Assembly: GCF_016920785.2 (NCBI RefSeq)
Contig: NW_024609846.1
Coordinates: 74,347,816-74,411,815, forward strand
Origin: Ixodes scapularis
Taxonomy: Eukaryota; Arthropoda; Arachnida; Ixodida; Ixodidae
DNA: 64,000 bases
Direction: 5' to 3'
Shown: positions 21,332 to 30,759 of the stretch, piece after piece
Numbering within the stretch: the first letter of the stretch is position 1
How the letters are laid out: the number at the start of each line of letters is the position of its first letter
The notes under the pieces: generated by a model
Database searches by the model: none
What the model was told of the DNA's origin: nothing
The model's input: the letters and a program-made list of their open reading frames with translations, nothing else
Position numbers and translations under genes: made by a program

Positions 21332-22352
21332 GTACGGGTTCTTTCGTTCCTCTGGTCACCTTGCGCCGTCCAGACTGCTAGGTCCGGATGGGGTGACGGG
21401 CTTCGTTGTGGGAAGCTGGGCGGGTCTTGCTGGAGACGAAGTTGCTTCCCTTGGCCGTCGATGACTAATTCAGTTGACTTTGGGAATTAGTTTTAAACAA
21501 AACAATTTAATACTTTTGAAACGAATGAAAATACAAAGAAAAACGATACTGCGAAATGGTAACTTCCCCTGTACGGGGTTGGGAAGGAGGTGGTCGGGTG
21601 TTAGCTTCTCCAAGCTCGGGAGTTGGCTGGCTCGTGGGATTACGTCCCGATTACGGGGACAAAAGTCCCTCGGAATCCCACGACCTGACTCGATTACGGA
21701 GCGACAGCTCTCGAGCCCCAGCACGAACTAAACTCACTCGCTGAGTTTCTCATCCAAGTTACTCGTTGGTCCGTCCCCCTTTAGTGGACCGGCGAATCCT
21801 CGATGCGTTGTGAGACAGGCGTTTCCCACCGCCAACCAATCGGCTCACTTTCTCGCCACGTGGGAATTGCTTGTATTCCCGGGTGGGAACCCGCGGTCTG
21901 CGTACATCTCACGGTCAAAGGTCGGGCTGGTTCGGATGCAAGCAAAACCATTTCTCGCATGGCGAAGTGGACAACCGACCCCAGTGTGGATAGCGCCGAC
22001 TAAGTGAGCCATCCCGCAATTCATTCTGCCAGAGGCGGTCTGACGTTGCCGTTCTGCCGCGACCCCCCACACTCGGGCGAGAAAGACTAAACCGATGTAA
22101 ACGCGCCGTGTAAACAGCGCCGGCCAGAGCCACTGCGCTCTGGTGGCGGTGGTGGTGTAACTTTACTTTTCCGGCCCGGAACGCACGCTCCGATTCTCTC
22201 GGCAGAAAACGCGCGCCCCGAACCCCGCGTCGTAAAGTACGCCTGTCTCTCGAGGTCGCCCGCCAAGGGAAGTGTTTACAACAGCGCTTTCCCCCCAGTC
22301 AAATCTCCCTGGTGCTAACGGCCCACCCGCGGAGCTCTCGTCGATCCTTACA
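21331..22352 (-). repeat. Gypsy B 5' LTR
   Basis: 1022 bp, nearly identical to 17132-18154. On the minus strand it begins TGTAAGG and abuts the primer-binding site. The CCCCG target duplication follows at 22353-22357. Confidence 0.93.
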
Positions 22353-23835
22353 CCCCGTGTCATCAAATCTGCTGGATTTTCTTGTCCGGGGCGGTGCTTC
22401 CATGTAGAAGGTGACCCTCCAGATTGGAGCTCTGCCACTCGATTTGCCACAAAGGGCTTCCACTGAGTTGCTGACCCGCGGATCCAGTGAAGTGTGATAG
22501 CGCTATCTGTCCAGTAGAATGTCTCTTGAATGTTCATGATCTCTCCAAGATACTGGCCCATCCGTCTTTCAATCACTGCAGCCATTAGTTCAGTCGAGGT
22601 AGTGTTATTCGCCTTATGGGCGCCACACGTGATTTCGAAAACATCAAGTTCACCTCTACCTTCCCATCTTCTCCTTCAGCCCTCAGGTAGGCACAAGTGC
22701 CATAGGCCACCGGACTTGCGTCGCAGAAGACGTGTAGTTGGAGAGAACATATGACTTCTCTTGGCGTCTTCACGATGCAGCGAGGAATCACTATCTCTTC
22801 TAATTGTGGAAGTTCTGCGCACCATCGCCGCCATTGCACCAGTAGGTCGTCCGTTAGATCGTCGTCCCAACCAATTCCTCGTTCCCAGATTTCTTGAAAC
22901 AAAACCTTGATTCGTAGGACGAACGGAGCAAGGAGTCCCAACGGGTCGAAAACCCTAGCTGATGCACAGAGTACATAGCGCTTCGTCGTCCCACTGCACG
23001 TGACGAAGTTCAGGATTTTCTCCACTGAAATGGCCAGCGTGTCAGCGTCACGTCGCCAAAGAAGTCCAAGTACAGCTCCCGGTTCAGAGGGTGCAGACGT
23101 TGATGCAGCTTTATCGAACGATCTTTGCAGTTCTGTCGCGTTAGTAGACCACTTTCGGAGTCTCATTCCTGCATTTTCTAAAATCTGGTTGGCTTGTTCC
23201 TGTATTCGCGCCGCTTCTTCAATAGTGGGGGCTCCGATCAGGAGGTCGTCGACGTAGAATCCCCGTTGAAGCAGTTCCGCAGTCGATCGCAATTCTTCAT
23301 TGACGTTGCTGAGGTGATGAGTAAGAGTGGCGGTTAGTAGAGAGGGGCTGGCCGATGTCCCAAAGGGCACTCTCGTCATCCTCCACTCTTCAAAGGTTGG
23401 TTCAGAGCTTGCTGACGACGAATCTCTTTGAAACCACAGGAAGCGTAGGACGTCTCGATCTTCAGGTCGAACGCTGACCTGCAGAAACACCTTTTCTATG
23501 TCCGGTGTTAAGGCGATTGGGTGTAGACGGAAGCGCACCAAGATTCCTACCAGATCGGCGTTCAAATTCGGCCCCTTTTCCAGCTGTTCGTTGAGTGAAG
23601 CAACTCCTGGGAGATGAGACGAAGCGTCGAAGACGACTCTCAGCCTGGTGGTCTCGGATTCATTCCGAATTACGGGCTGATGGGGCATATAATAAATTCG
23701 TGGGTTTGTCGACTCGGCGCAAAATGGGCTCCTTGAAACTTTTTCTGCGTGTCCTGAGGTGATGTAGCTGCGTATGACGTTGTAATCTTTTGCGAAGGAC
23801 TCGTCGCGTGACAATCTACCTATCGCATGACAATC
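22353..23835 (-). pseudogene. Pao reverse transcriptase and RNase H
   Basis: From 23865 down, about 426 codons: LRVVFDASSHLPG, TPDIEKVFLQVSV (first catalytic Asp near residue 122), the F-type step RMTRVPFGTSASP, and FYVDDLLIG (catalytic YVDD at 204-207). These are followed by the A17-type linker VLGLLWRRDADTLAISV and the RNase H start LHVFCDASPVAYG. The frame breaks at about 22585 by a one-base loss at the LPRLE motif; RNase H then resumes (YWTDSAITLHWI, NPADLMTRG) until gypsy B cuts it at 22353. The first 10 residues of the ORF (23865-23836) belong to the antisense of the LINE insertion, not to Pao. Confidence 0.88.
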
Positions 23836-24567
23836 TATCGCATACCTAAATTTAGTCCGCCCCAAGCTAGAGTACGCTGCATCCGTATGGTCCCCGTGGC
23901 AGAACTACCTCAAACGAGAACTTGAAAGTGTGCAAAACAGAGGTTTGAGATTTATTTATTCTGATTATTCTTTTTACACTAGTGTTTCTGGTTTGCGAGA
24001 GCGAGCGAATCTTCCTGAGCTCGCTTTAAGAAGGAAGATATCTCGATTGACGCAGTTTTTCAAGATCTACCACCACAACCCTACGCTTAGAAAAAGTTTA
24101 CTCCCACGTCCCATTTCGTTTTTCCCAAGACTAGACAACAGCTGTAAAATAGAGCCTATATTTGTCTCCACCACCTCCTACGCCAATTCTTTTCTTCCTT
24201 TGACAATATTAGAATGGAATGCTTTACCTGATAACATAGTTACAACTAACAATGTGGATGTATTTAAAAAGCTACTAGGTTAACATTTAGATCCCTGTGC
24301 AAATAATGCTGAGTCTTAACATGTTAATATCGTGCCCTTCGTCTACTTTTTTATTATTTTTTGTGTTTATTTGTATTTTTGCTGCTGCTCACCGGTTTGC
24401 ATCACTATGTTTTATATTAAAATGTTCAGTTTGTCATTCATTGTGTTCCTGCTCACGAGCTTGTATTACTGTTTTTACATTGAAACTATTAGTGACCCAT
24501 CCCTTGTGTAATGCCCTGTAACGGGGCCTTCAAGGTATTATGAAATAAATAAAATAAATAAATAAAA
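23836..24567 (+). mobile_element. 5'-truncated CR1/Jockey-like LINE inside Pao
   Basis: Opposite in orientation to Pao. It opens mid-ORF with LVRPKLEYAASVWSPWQNYL, continues through VQNRGLRFIYSDYS and ILEWNALPDNIV to a stop at 24283 (MQNRG.. frame, 117 residues), then a 260-bp 3' UTR and an (AATA)n tail at 24543-24567. Only the last part of reverse transcriptase is present, as for ordinary 5'-truncated insertions. A clear target duplication was not found; GACAATCT and ATCGCAT are repeated at the left junction (23808-23842), suggesting local rearrangement. It splits Pao gag from Pao reverse transcriptase. Confidence 0.8.
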
Positions 24568-26516
24568 CTCTCAAGACGTTTCAATGCCAGCGTGCGGTTA
24601 TCCCTCAGTTCTCCCGCGCCGACCCTGAACGGTAGACCGACTTCGTACCGTCCATTCACTTTCCGTATTGTTCGGTTGAACTCGTTCAGCAGTTCGTTCT
24701 GTTCTTCCATATTGCTGGAGGGCTGGTCAGAAATTCCGATGCTCTCTAGCTCCCCAAAACGCCGCAGGATGTCTCCGACGTCCTCGTTCGTGAAGCATTC
24801 CGTTCTTAGCACGCATACCATGCTGCTGGCGCTGCCTTTGAGAGAGCTGTGGTTTGACACTGGGCCTTGAAAGGTCCAGCCAAAAATGGTGCTTATAGCT
24901 ACCAGCTTCTGATTTTCCTTGCAATGCAGCACTTGGTCACCGTTCACTCGCCACAACTGGTCTGAGCCGACCAGAAGGGAAATGCCCTCTTCAGCAGTGG
25001 ACAGAGGGGAGAGAAGCATGTCCGCAATACGACGGCCGTTTTTCATCATACGGCGAACAAATTCGTGGTCGACGGGTACCTGCACAACGTCCTTACAGAT
25101 GAAGGGTACCTCGACGACCTCGATGACGCACTCTTCTTGGCCGTATTGGCTGTGCAACCATACTTGTACTAGTCGCCGACGTTGCGGTCGTGACGTGGAA
25201 CGTGTGAAGCAGCGGTTTTCTTGCTCCAGCCTCCTTTTCTTCACCTCTAACGTGAGGTCGCCAGTACATACTTCTGTTGCGTGCTTTGTGGACCGGCAAA
25301 AGAAGCAGGGGCTTGTGATATTTGCATGTAGCACAGAGGCTGCTGGCATTCTGGGTCTTTCAGTCCTTTTCTTCTGCGTCTCTTGCCGTTCTTCTACTAC
25401 TCCGGCTCTCTCCCTACTCTCAACTTCGATCCGAAGGAAGCTTAGAATATCGGCGAGCTCATCTTCGGCATCAGCAAAAGAGGGCGGCCTTGAAGCGCTC
25501 CGGGTGGAAAGTGGTCCGTTGACAGAGTGTCCTTTTTCCTGCACTGCTGGTGAAGTCAGTGAAGTCGGACTGTTTTGCGTTTCTCCCGTTGACCTGTAGG
25601 CAGTGCTGCTTGCCTGCTGCCGGTGATAATTTACGACGACTTCGCTCGGCAAGGCCTTTAGGAGGATATCGGACATCATCGTGCAGTACGTTGCCGATCC
25701 CACGCCGAGCCGTTTCAGACCTCGGATGTTCGTCTGGACGTGATCGTACATCTTTCGAAGGCCTTTCGTGTCTTTCGCGGAGGCAACAGGAGGCAGTGCT
25801 CGGAGCTTCGCCAGATGATTTTGCTCGATCCTTCCTTTATCACCGAAGCGCAGTGTCAGGATTTCAATGGCATCGTCGTAGCAGGCCTCAGTTGCCTGGA
25901 GCCCAGCGATAGCCGCCGCCGCTGGTCCGGTTACATGGTTGCGCAGGTACTGAAACTTTTCCGATCGTGGAATGCTATCGTTTTCGTAAATAGCACGACC
26001 GAACTGCTCCCAGAAGCTCTGCCACGCGCTGACTTCGCCGTTGAAAGTTTGAAGTCGTAACTTGGGAAGCTTCACGCCGCTAGTCATTTTGGTGCGATTT
26101 CTTCCCAGGTCTGTGGTGGCAGTCGCAGATGCTGTCGCGGATGTGGTCATCTAGGTGGCCTGTGCCTGTTGTTCTTTACGTCTCAGTGAGTCTGCCTTGC
26201 AGTCCAACAGCGCCATCATTCCGATGGCCTCGTCGTCGTGCTCCGTGACCGTAGTGTATTCTGCGACGAGGTCTTGTTCCGATATATGACCTTCTATCTC
26301 CACGTTCAACTCTTGAAGAGCCCTGTTATTGGCCTTCAGCCTTTCTAGCCAGGCAATCAGCGATGCCAGGTCCGCTGTCTCCATCCCCGCTGTCGCCTCG
26401 TGAATAATTTTCGTGTTTTGCGACCGCTTCACTCCACGTTTTGCCTTGAGACGTTTCCTGTTTGACGATCTCCCACACAGCTCTCGGAAACAGCGTTCCA
26501 GGCAGGTGTTCCACAA
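24568..26516 (-). pseudogene. Pao gag and gag-pol linker, protease deleted
   Basis: Minus-strand frame starts at 26516, with a coiled-coil N-terminus (LERLKANNRALQELNVEIEG). A TAG at 26153-26151 interrupts it, and the same frame continues from 26150: KLPKLRLQTFNGEVSAWQSFWEQF and AIEILTLRFGDKGRIEQNHLAKL (Pao gag, DUF1759 type), then one zinc knuckle CFFCRSTKHATEVC. Directly afterwards comes VQVWLHSQYGQEECVIEV and ISLLVGSDQLW, which normally lie after the aspartic protease. No DSG or DTG motif is present between them, so the protease active site has been deleted. The frame ends at ALKRLES, where the LINE begins. Confidence 0.8.
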
Positions 26517-26550
26517 AGGTGGAAAATCCGCTCACCTCAATCGTTCTCGT

Positions 26551-26568
26551 TCCCGGGTTTCGGCACCA
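26551..26568 (-). promoter_or_regulatory. Pao primer-binding site, tRNA-Phe type
   Basis: Minus strand TGGTGCCGAAACCCGGGA, three bases after the 5' LTR. It is an 18-nt complement of a tRNA 3' end reading TCCCGGGTTTCGGCA-CCA, which I recognise as arthropod tRNA-Phe (5' end GCCGAAA). Confidence 0.8.
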
Positions 26569-26571
26569 TAA

Positions 26572-26794
26572 TGTCTCAGGATCAAAGAGGTCGTGTGGGC
26601 GTCGTATTTCAATCAGGCAATAAGCGTAAAAGCAAAACACAAACTGTATTTACACTAATAAATCAATCGAATATACATCATTACAGAGAAGTGTCTCGAT
26701 CGGCTTCTGTCGTTCGCCTCGTTCCACTCGTGCCTCAAGCCTTCTTCTTTCTTCTCGTTTCTCGTGAACTTCAAATTTTTTCCAAACTGCAACA
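26572..26794 (-). repeat. Pao 5' LTR
   Basis: 223 bp, paired with 15198-15420. Ends are TGTTGCAG...GAGACA on the minus strand, and it is followed on the plus strand by the target duplication ACACC (26795-26799). Confidence 0.9.
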
Positions 26795-26799
26795 ACACC

Positions 26800-27385
26800 T
26801 ACGGGAAAAGTTACGCATCCGATCCATAATACCGTGTGAGGTTGGTGACATGAACAGGTCCAGTGAGTCGTCCAGTCTCACAGTGGATTAGCGTGTATGT
26901 GAGGCGTGAGGCCCTGTCGCGCACTCGATACGGACCATCCTACCTGCTCGCCAGGGAAGCTGTGAAACCTCTGGAGGCGTCACTCAGTGTGTGTGTTCGT
27001 CGGAGTACACGGTCTCCAACTTCAAATTACACGTACCGGTGGCCACGATTGACTTCTCAGCCTGCTGTAGCCGTGCGACGTCAAGCTCTCCCGGCCATCA
27101 CGAACGATGTCCCTGAGTCTGCATCGCAGACTTTCTGCATAAGAGCGAGCAGCGCCAGGATTGTTAATCGTGCAAGTGTTTTCAAGCGGGAAAGTCAGCT
27201 TCTTTCTGAAATTAAAGCAAGCTGGCGTAAAACCAGTAGACCGTTTAACGGTTGTGAGTGTTACGGACGCGACTTCTGGGAGCTTTGCGTCCTAGTCGTG
27301 GTGACGTTCGGTGTGAGCTATAAAACTCGATTTCAGGTTTCGGTTCACCCGCTCTGTGATTTTAACTTGTAGGTGATATGTAGAC
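26800..27385 (-). pseudogene. Gypsy C integrase, interrupted by Pao
   Basis: The minus strand reads ITERVNRNLKSSF, LPEVASVTLTTVKRSTGFTP, ARSYAESLRCRLRDIVRDGRE, then FEVGDRVLRRTHTLSDASRGF, DGPYRVRDRASRLTYTL and TGRLTGPVHVTNLTRYYG. These are the end of a gypsy integrase core (ERVNR.LK...R..TGFTP) and its C-terminal GDxVL domain. Stops and frame changes are present. The frame runs into the Pao insertion at 26799, and its probable last codons lie at 15197-15108. Confidence 0.75.
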
Positions 27386-27965
27386 GTAGATATGCAGGTG
27401 GGGTCAGAATCTTGAGGGGCTCTGCTGCAGTACCCGAGCAACTCTGTCCGACTCCGACGTCGTTGGGCATGGCCTGTCAAGAGCTCCTGCTCCAACCGTA
27501 CATATTCGACGAGGGTCTCGTCCCGGTGCTGGGTCCGGCGCTCCAGTTCTCGTTGGACTCAAGGCTGGTACCCAGGTGGAAGTAATTAATCTTGAAACTT
27601 CCGGCGAAAGTCTTCCCAGGTGAGGAAAGAGGCCACGATGAGCCACTAACGCGTGGCGCTCGCCTGGAACACCACGGGCAGAACCCGCGCAAGGATGTAT
27701 TTTCTTGAGGCTCCCGTGGCGAGCTTATAGGCCGCCAGCCCGGCCAGGAAGTCGGCCCCGGACTTCTGGTCACCGTAACCCGTGTACAACGGGACCGGCA
27801 CCTGGGTCGTGACCCTTGCCCTTGGGGTCCCTGGTCAGCCAAGACCAGGTGTTGCGCGACCATGTCGCAGAGCTTGGCAGCCCGAGCCATCACGACCATG
27901 GACGTCGAGTCAGGCGCCTCTCCCGTCCCGCCCTCTTCTGCGGCTGGTCTATAGCGGGTCTGCAT
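27386..27965 (-). pseudogene. Gypsy C gag fragment joined to integrase
   Basis: The minus strand from an ATG at 27965 gives MQTRYRPAAEEGG and MARAAKLCDMVAQHLVLADQ. After a frameshift it gives VPLYTGYGDQKSGADFLAGL, AYKLATGASRKYIL, TWEDFRRKF and EYVRLEQELL, a retroviral-type gag capsid region. At about 27390 it passes in an open frame (27495-27292) directly into the integrase segment ITERVNRN. Protease, reverse transcriptase, RNase H and most of integrase are missing, so an internal deletion fused gag to the integrase end. Family: Ty3/gypsy-like by the integrase; gag recognition is weaker. Confidence 0.6.
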
Positions 27966-28164
27966 CGCACAAGTCACCGTACAAAAACGGCAAAATAAAA
28001 AGGGAGCAAAACAGAACGCAAAAAAAAGAAACAGAGGAAGAACACGTAATATACAGTATGAACAATATACACGCCGGCCAAGCTGCGATGGCAAAGATGG
28101 CATCCGGTGGCCGAAGCTATAGTCAAAGGACCACGTAGGCTTGTCGGGGCACGACCGCACTGTA

Positions 28165-28205
28165 AGCGCGCGCTCTCGTTCTCTTCTTATGGCCTTCGCA
28201 ATCGC
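28165..28205 (-). repeat. Inverted repeat copy with 30113-30152
   Basis: GCGCGCGCTCTCGTTCTCTT and the following TATGGCCTT are the reverse complement of AGGCCATAAGAAGAGAAAGA and GCGCGCGC at 30113-30152. It sits where the 5' LTR of gypsy C would be expected, with CAATAAACCG (a poly(A) signal on the minus strand) nearby at about 28358, so both copies may be LTR pieces of one family. I could not fix boundaries. Confidence 0.4.
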
Positions 28206-28600
28206 CCGGGAGTCAATGGAATTTTTTCTCCGTATGTAGTTCACTTGCTTGCCGCCAGGGGTGCAACCATCTCACCCCACTTCACCACACTCGGAGAGCC
28301 CCTTCGAGCTGCTTTGCTCTGGTGTTCGAGCTTCGTAGGTTGTTGTTTTGGCAACGGTTTATTGAATTTCGCTCCGATTTAAGTCACTCTACCGACAGGC
28401 AGTGTCGTCAGCATACTGCGTTCCCCTGTGACATGGACGGGACCTCTGTACCTGTCTGACCCCTCGCACGCCGTTGTTCGGAAAGCGCGGTCATGGTCAA
28501 AGAAAAGGCCCCTTCTAAGCAAATACAAATGTCAGACACTGATTCTGAGCAGTTGGCAGTGGCTGTGCCCGACTCGGTTACCACTGACCTGAAAATCTGA
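28206..28600. other. No recognisable gene
   Basis: Possible LTR remnant on the left (see the minus-strand poly(A) signal near 28358), then sequence that may be the decayed upstream part of the transposase remnant at 28627. Nothing firm. Confidence 0.4.
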
Positions 28601-28626
28601 AAGAGCCTTGCGCTCCATCTCCATCC

Positions 28627-29075
28627 ATGACATACTCTGGTCTGGTGTACGGCGGTTGCTATCTGGTGAAACTCATTAGTGAGTTTGGGTGCGAGGCCTG
28701 TGTTATGATGTTGACTACGAGTAACAAAATCCTCTGTTCGTCTCAATGCAAGGCCAGGATAAAAGCGGACTTCGTTATCCAAATCCTAGGTCCTCGCACT
28801 TCTGGACAATATTGTTGCCTTTTTTTAAAAGCTGTTAAGGACCTTCTGCGTAGAAATGTGCACGAAGTTTTGCAACTACTCATTGCACCCTATCTTGAAG
28901 ACGCGCCAATCCTACGTTGCGCAGAGGGAATTGACAACAGTCACTCAAAGCGCTTGGCTGGTTTAATTTGCAACAAGTTTCTCAGAATACTTCTGATTAA
29001 CCATGCAGAGACGGTCATGGACAGAAATGACAAATCAGCTTGATATGAGCACAAGCCCTCGAGGAAGCATTTTAG
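28627..29075 (+). pseudogene. DNA-transposase-like C-terminal remnant (THAP/P-element type)
   Basis: The frame SGLVYGGCYLVKLISEFGCEACVMML, then KARIKADFVIQILGP, LLRRNVHEVLQLL, RLAGLICNKFLRILLINHAE and TVMDRNDKSA, is followed after a stop by HKPSRKHFRL. The arrangement (Y.aGYlv.Ki....C..C, a K..GGL-like step, later CNKFL..R and a final K..(L)SRK..RL) is one I associate with C-terminal ends of P-element/THAP-type transposase-like proteins in arthropods. Assignment is from pattern memory only. It is 5'-incomplete and broken by a stop, so presumably inactive. No terminal inverted repeats were located. Confidence 0.45.
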
Positions 29076-30283
29076 GCTGTAATATGCACTGTGCGAAAAT
29101 TGTACAGACTACAACACCCTCGTCTAGAGCAGCTGGCCGACTTCATGTGCGGCCTATCAAATGATGATGCAGACCACGGCAATAGATAGATTGGGCCTGC
29201 TTACATTTCACGAGATTGTATGAATTATTTATCATTTAAAGTTCCTCCATGTAGAAGGGACCCATCTTCTCCTGTTCTTGAGCAGCAACAGAAGTTCTGG
29301 AGGTAAAGTGGAGTATAGTTTTTCTGCAATTGCATTCGCTGTCTCTACTTACTACTTTTGACTCTCGAATCTCTCGGAGATGTGCGTCAAATATTCACTG
29401 TTTTGGGCTCATCAGAAGCGCATTAGATAGTGGGTGAGGGTATAAACGTAAGGATCAGGTGTCAAAGGCTATAAAAATCTCGGCCGCAAGTTGCGAGAGC
29501 GCTGAGATACACTGTCAGACGCGCTCTGTGCAAACGGCAAGGTGTGGCCCAGGGGTGAGGTGACAGCTCTCCCGCGAATAGCCGTGGGAGGTGGCAATTG
29601 CCCCAATAGACCCTTGCCGAAATTCAGTGCCATCTGGTGGTTTGTAAAGCAGTTTAGGTTTTGCCATATCAATGGTGGAAATGAACTTGTATCGGCACTG
29701 TCACCTTCGCAAGTCAACGGCACGCGAGGAATTCTTCAGTGTGAGTTATTTCTCGATCACTTTCAGTTCGATGGTGACCAAGAACCTGCATTCAGAACAA
29801 AGCTCCAACCCACTCAGATGCCTCGAGAAAATCCTATACACCAAAGTGCTGTAAAGCCGATTGTGTGCCGCCCACAGATTGACTGAATCTGAGTTATTAG
29901 AAATAAACGCTTACGTAGCTCTTGTGTTCCATTCCTACGTCGCGTCGTACTGACCCCCGAATGTACAGGCCTTGCAAGATCCGCTTAGAACCATCTTCAA
30001 CGTCTTCCTTTATCGGTCACTAGAAGGCCGCCATTGGTATGGCACAGATGCCGTTCCACAGATGATGATAGTGATCAAAGTGGCCAGACTGAATTTCGGA
30101 AAGGGTCTATTGCAAAGGCCATAAGAAGAGAAAGAGAGCGCGCGCTTCCATTCCGGCCGTGGTCGGGGATGGCAAAAGCGCGAAAAAAAAAAAAAAAAAA
30201 ACAGGCTAACAGGCCTAAAACGGGCTAAAAGCCTGCAATCCAACCCGCGGGGCAGAAGTAGGCCTGGCGTGGAGCGCCAAATA
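29076..30283. other. No recognisable gene; short inverted motif pair
   Basis: CAATAGACCCTTGCCGAAAT at 29602-29621 is repeated inverted near 30085-30112 (minus CAATAGACCCTTTCCGAAAT), about 480 bp apart, with little further pairing. A TATA-like CTATAAAAATC at about 29470 and AATAAA at about 29901 occur, but without a credible frame between them. The piece 30113-30152 pairs with 28165-28205. Confidence 0.4.
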
Positions 30284-30480
30284 ATGTAGGGTTCGGTGCT
30301 AGCGCTCACCCGAAAGAAGTACCACCGACGCAGATATCAAAACCCCCACCTTTACTTCGCTGCCGGCGAGCGACTGATTGCTGGCGTGCCCGAGCCCGAG
30401 TGCGGCTGCTGCGGGTCAGGCGCCAGGCGCAAGTTTCTTTTTTCTTTTTTTTTTCTTTTTTGTGACAGTGCCAGGCCGCA
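30284..30480 (+). repeat. Repeat copy related to 14236-14640
   Basis: GGTTCGGTGCTAGCGCTCAC and CACCTTTACTTCGCTG correspond to GGTGCTACCGCTCACCCGA and CACCTTTACTTCGCTG in the 14.2-kb copy, followed in both by a GC-rich CCCGAGCG..GGCGC.AGTTT block and a T-run. This copy lacks the SINE. The family is unknown; it may be part of an LTR. Confidence 0.5.
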
Positions 30481-30759
30481 GTGCCCATAATATATATATT
30501 GTGCAAACCGGAAATTAAGTCAAACGTAATTAATACTCAACACCATCTTATTTCCTGGCGACTTCCTATACTAATATCAAATTAGTAAACGTATACTCAA
30601 AACAATACTTTATTTCATCGATATACATTGAAATATTTTGTTTTGAGTTTTGTTCTAAGAGAAGAAAGGTTATTTCCATTGCACCGACAAATAAATTAGA
30701 ACAGTTTTCTTGTTACTTTGTGTTGAGGGGTGCGCTTCAAGTCCAATATTTTTACTATG

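Larger units (their letters stand above)
17132..22352 (-). mobile_element. Young non-autonomous Ty3/gypsy element (gypsy B)
   Basis: Two LTRs of about 1022 bp (17132-18154 and 21331-22352) differ by six substitutions and one C-run indel by eye. The 5-bp target duplication CCCCG is at 17127-17131 and 22353-22357, inside the Pao pol frame. On the minus strand a tRNA-Ser-type primer site (21321-21331) follows the 5' LTR, and a polypurine tract (18155-18166) precedes the 3' LTR. The 3.2-kb interior has gag, protease and an RNase H remnant, but no reverse-transcriptase core and no integrase. The insertion is therefore recent but must have been trans-mobilised. Confidence 0.93.
15198..26794 (-). 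mobile_element. BEL/Pao retrotransposon, full termini, nested insertions
   Basis: Both LTRs are 223 bp, begin TGTTGCAG and end ..GAGACA on the minus strand. The element is flanked by identical 5-bp target duplications, ACACC at 15193-15197 and 26795-26799. A primer-binding site, gag, reverse transcriptase, RNase H, integrase and a polypurine tract follow in BEL/Pao order. The interior is interrupted by a gypsy element (17132-22352) and a LINE fragment (about 23836-24567). About 17 of 223 LTR positions differ by eye, so it is clearly older than the gypsy it carries. Stops, frameshifts and loss of the protease make it defective. Confidence 0.9.

Noticed and set aside
27477..28244. 255-codon minus-strand frame as a single gene
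   Set aside because: Only part of it coincides with the gag reading; the remainder is the out-of-frame shadow of gypsy C gag and upstream repeat DNA.
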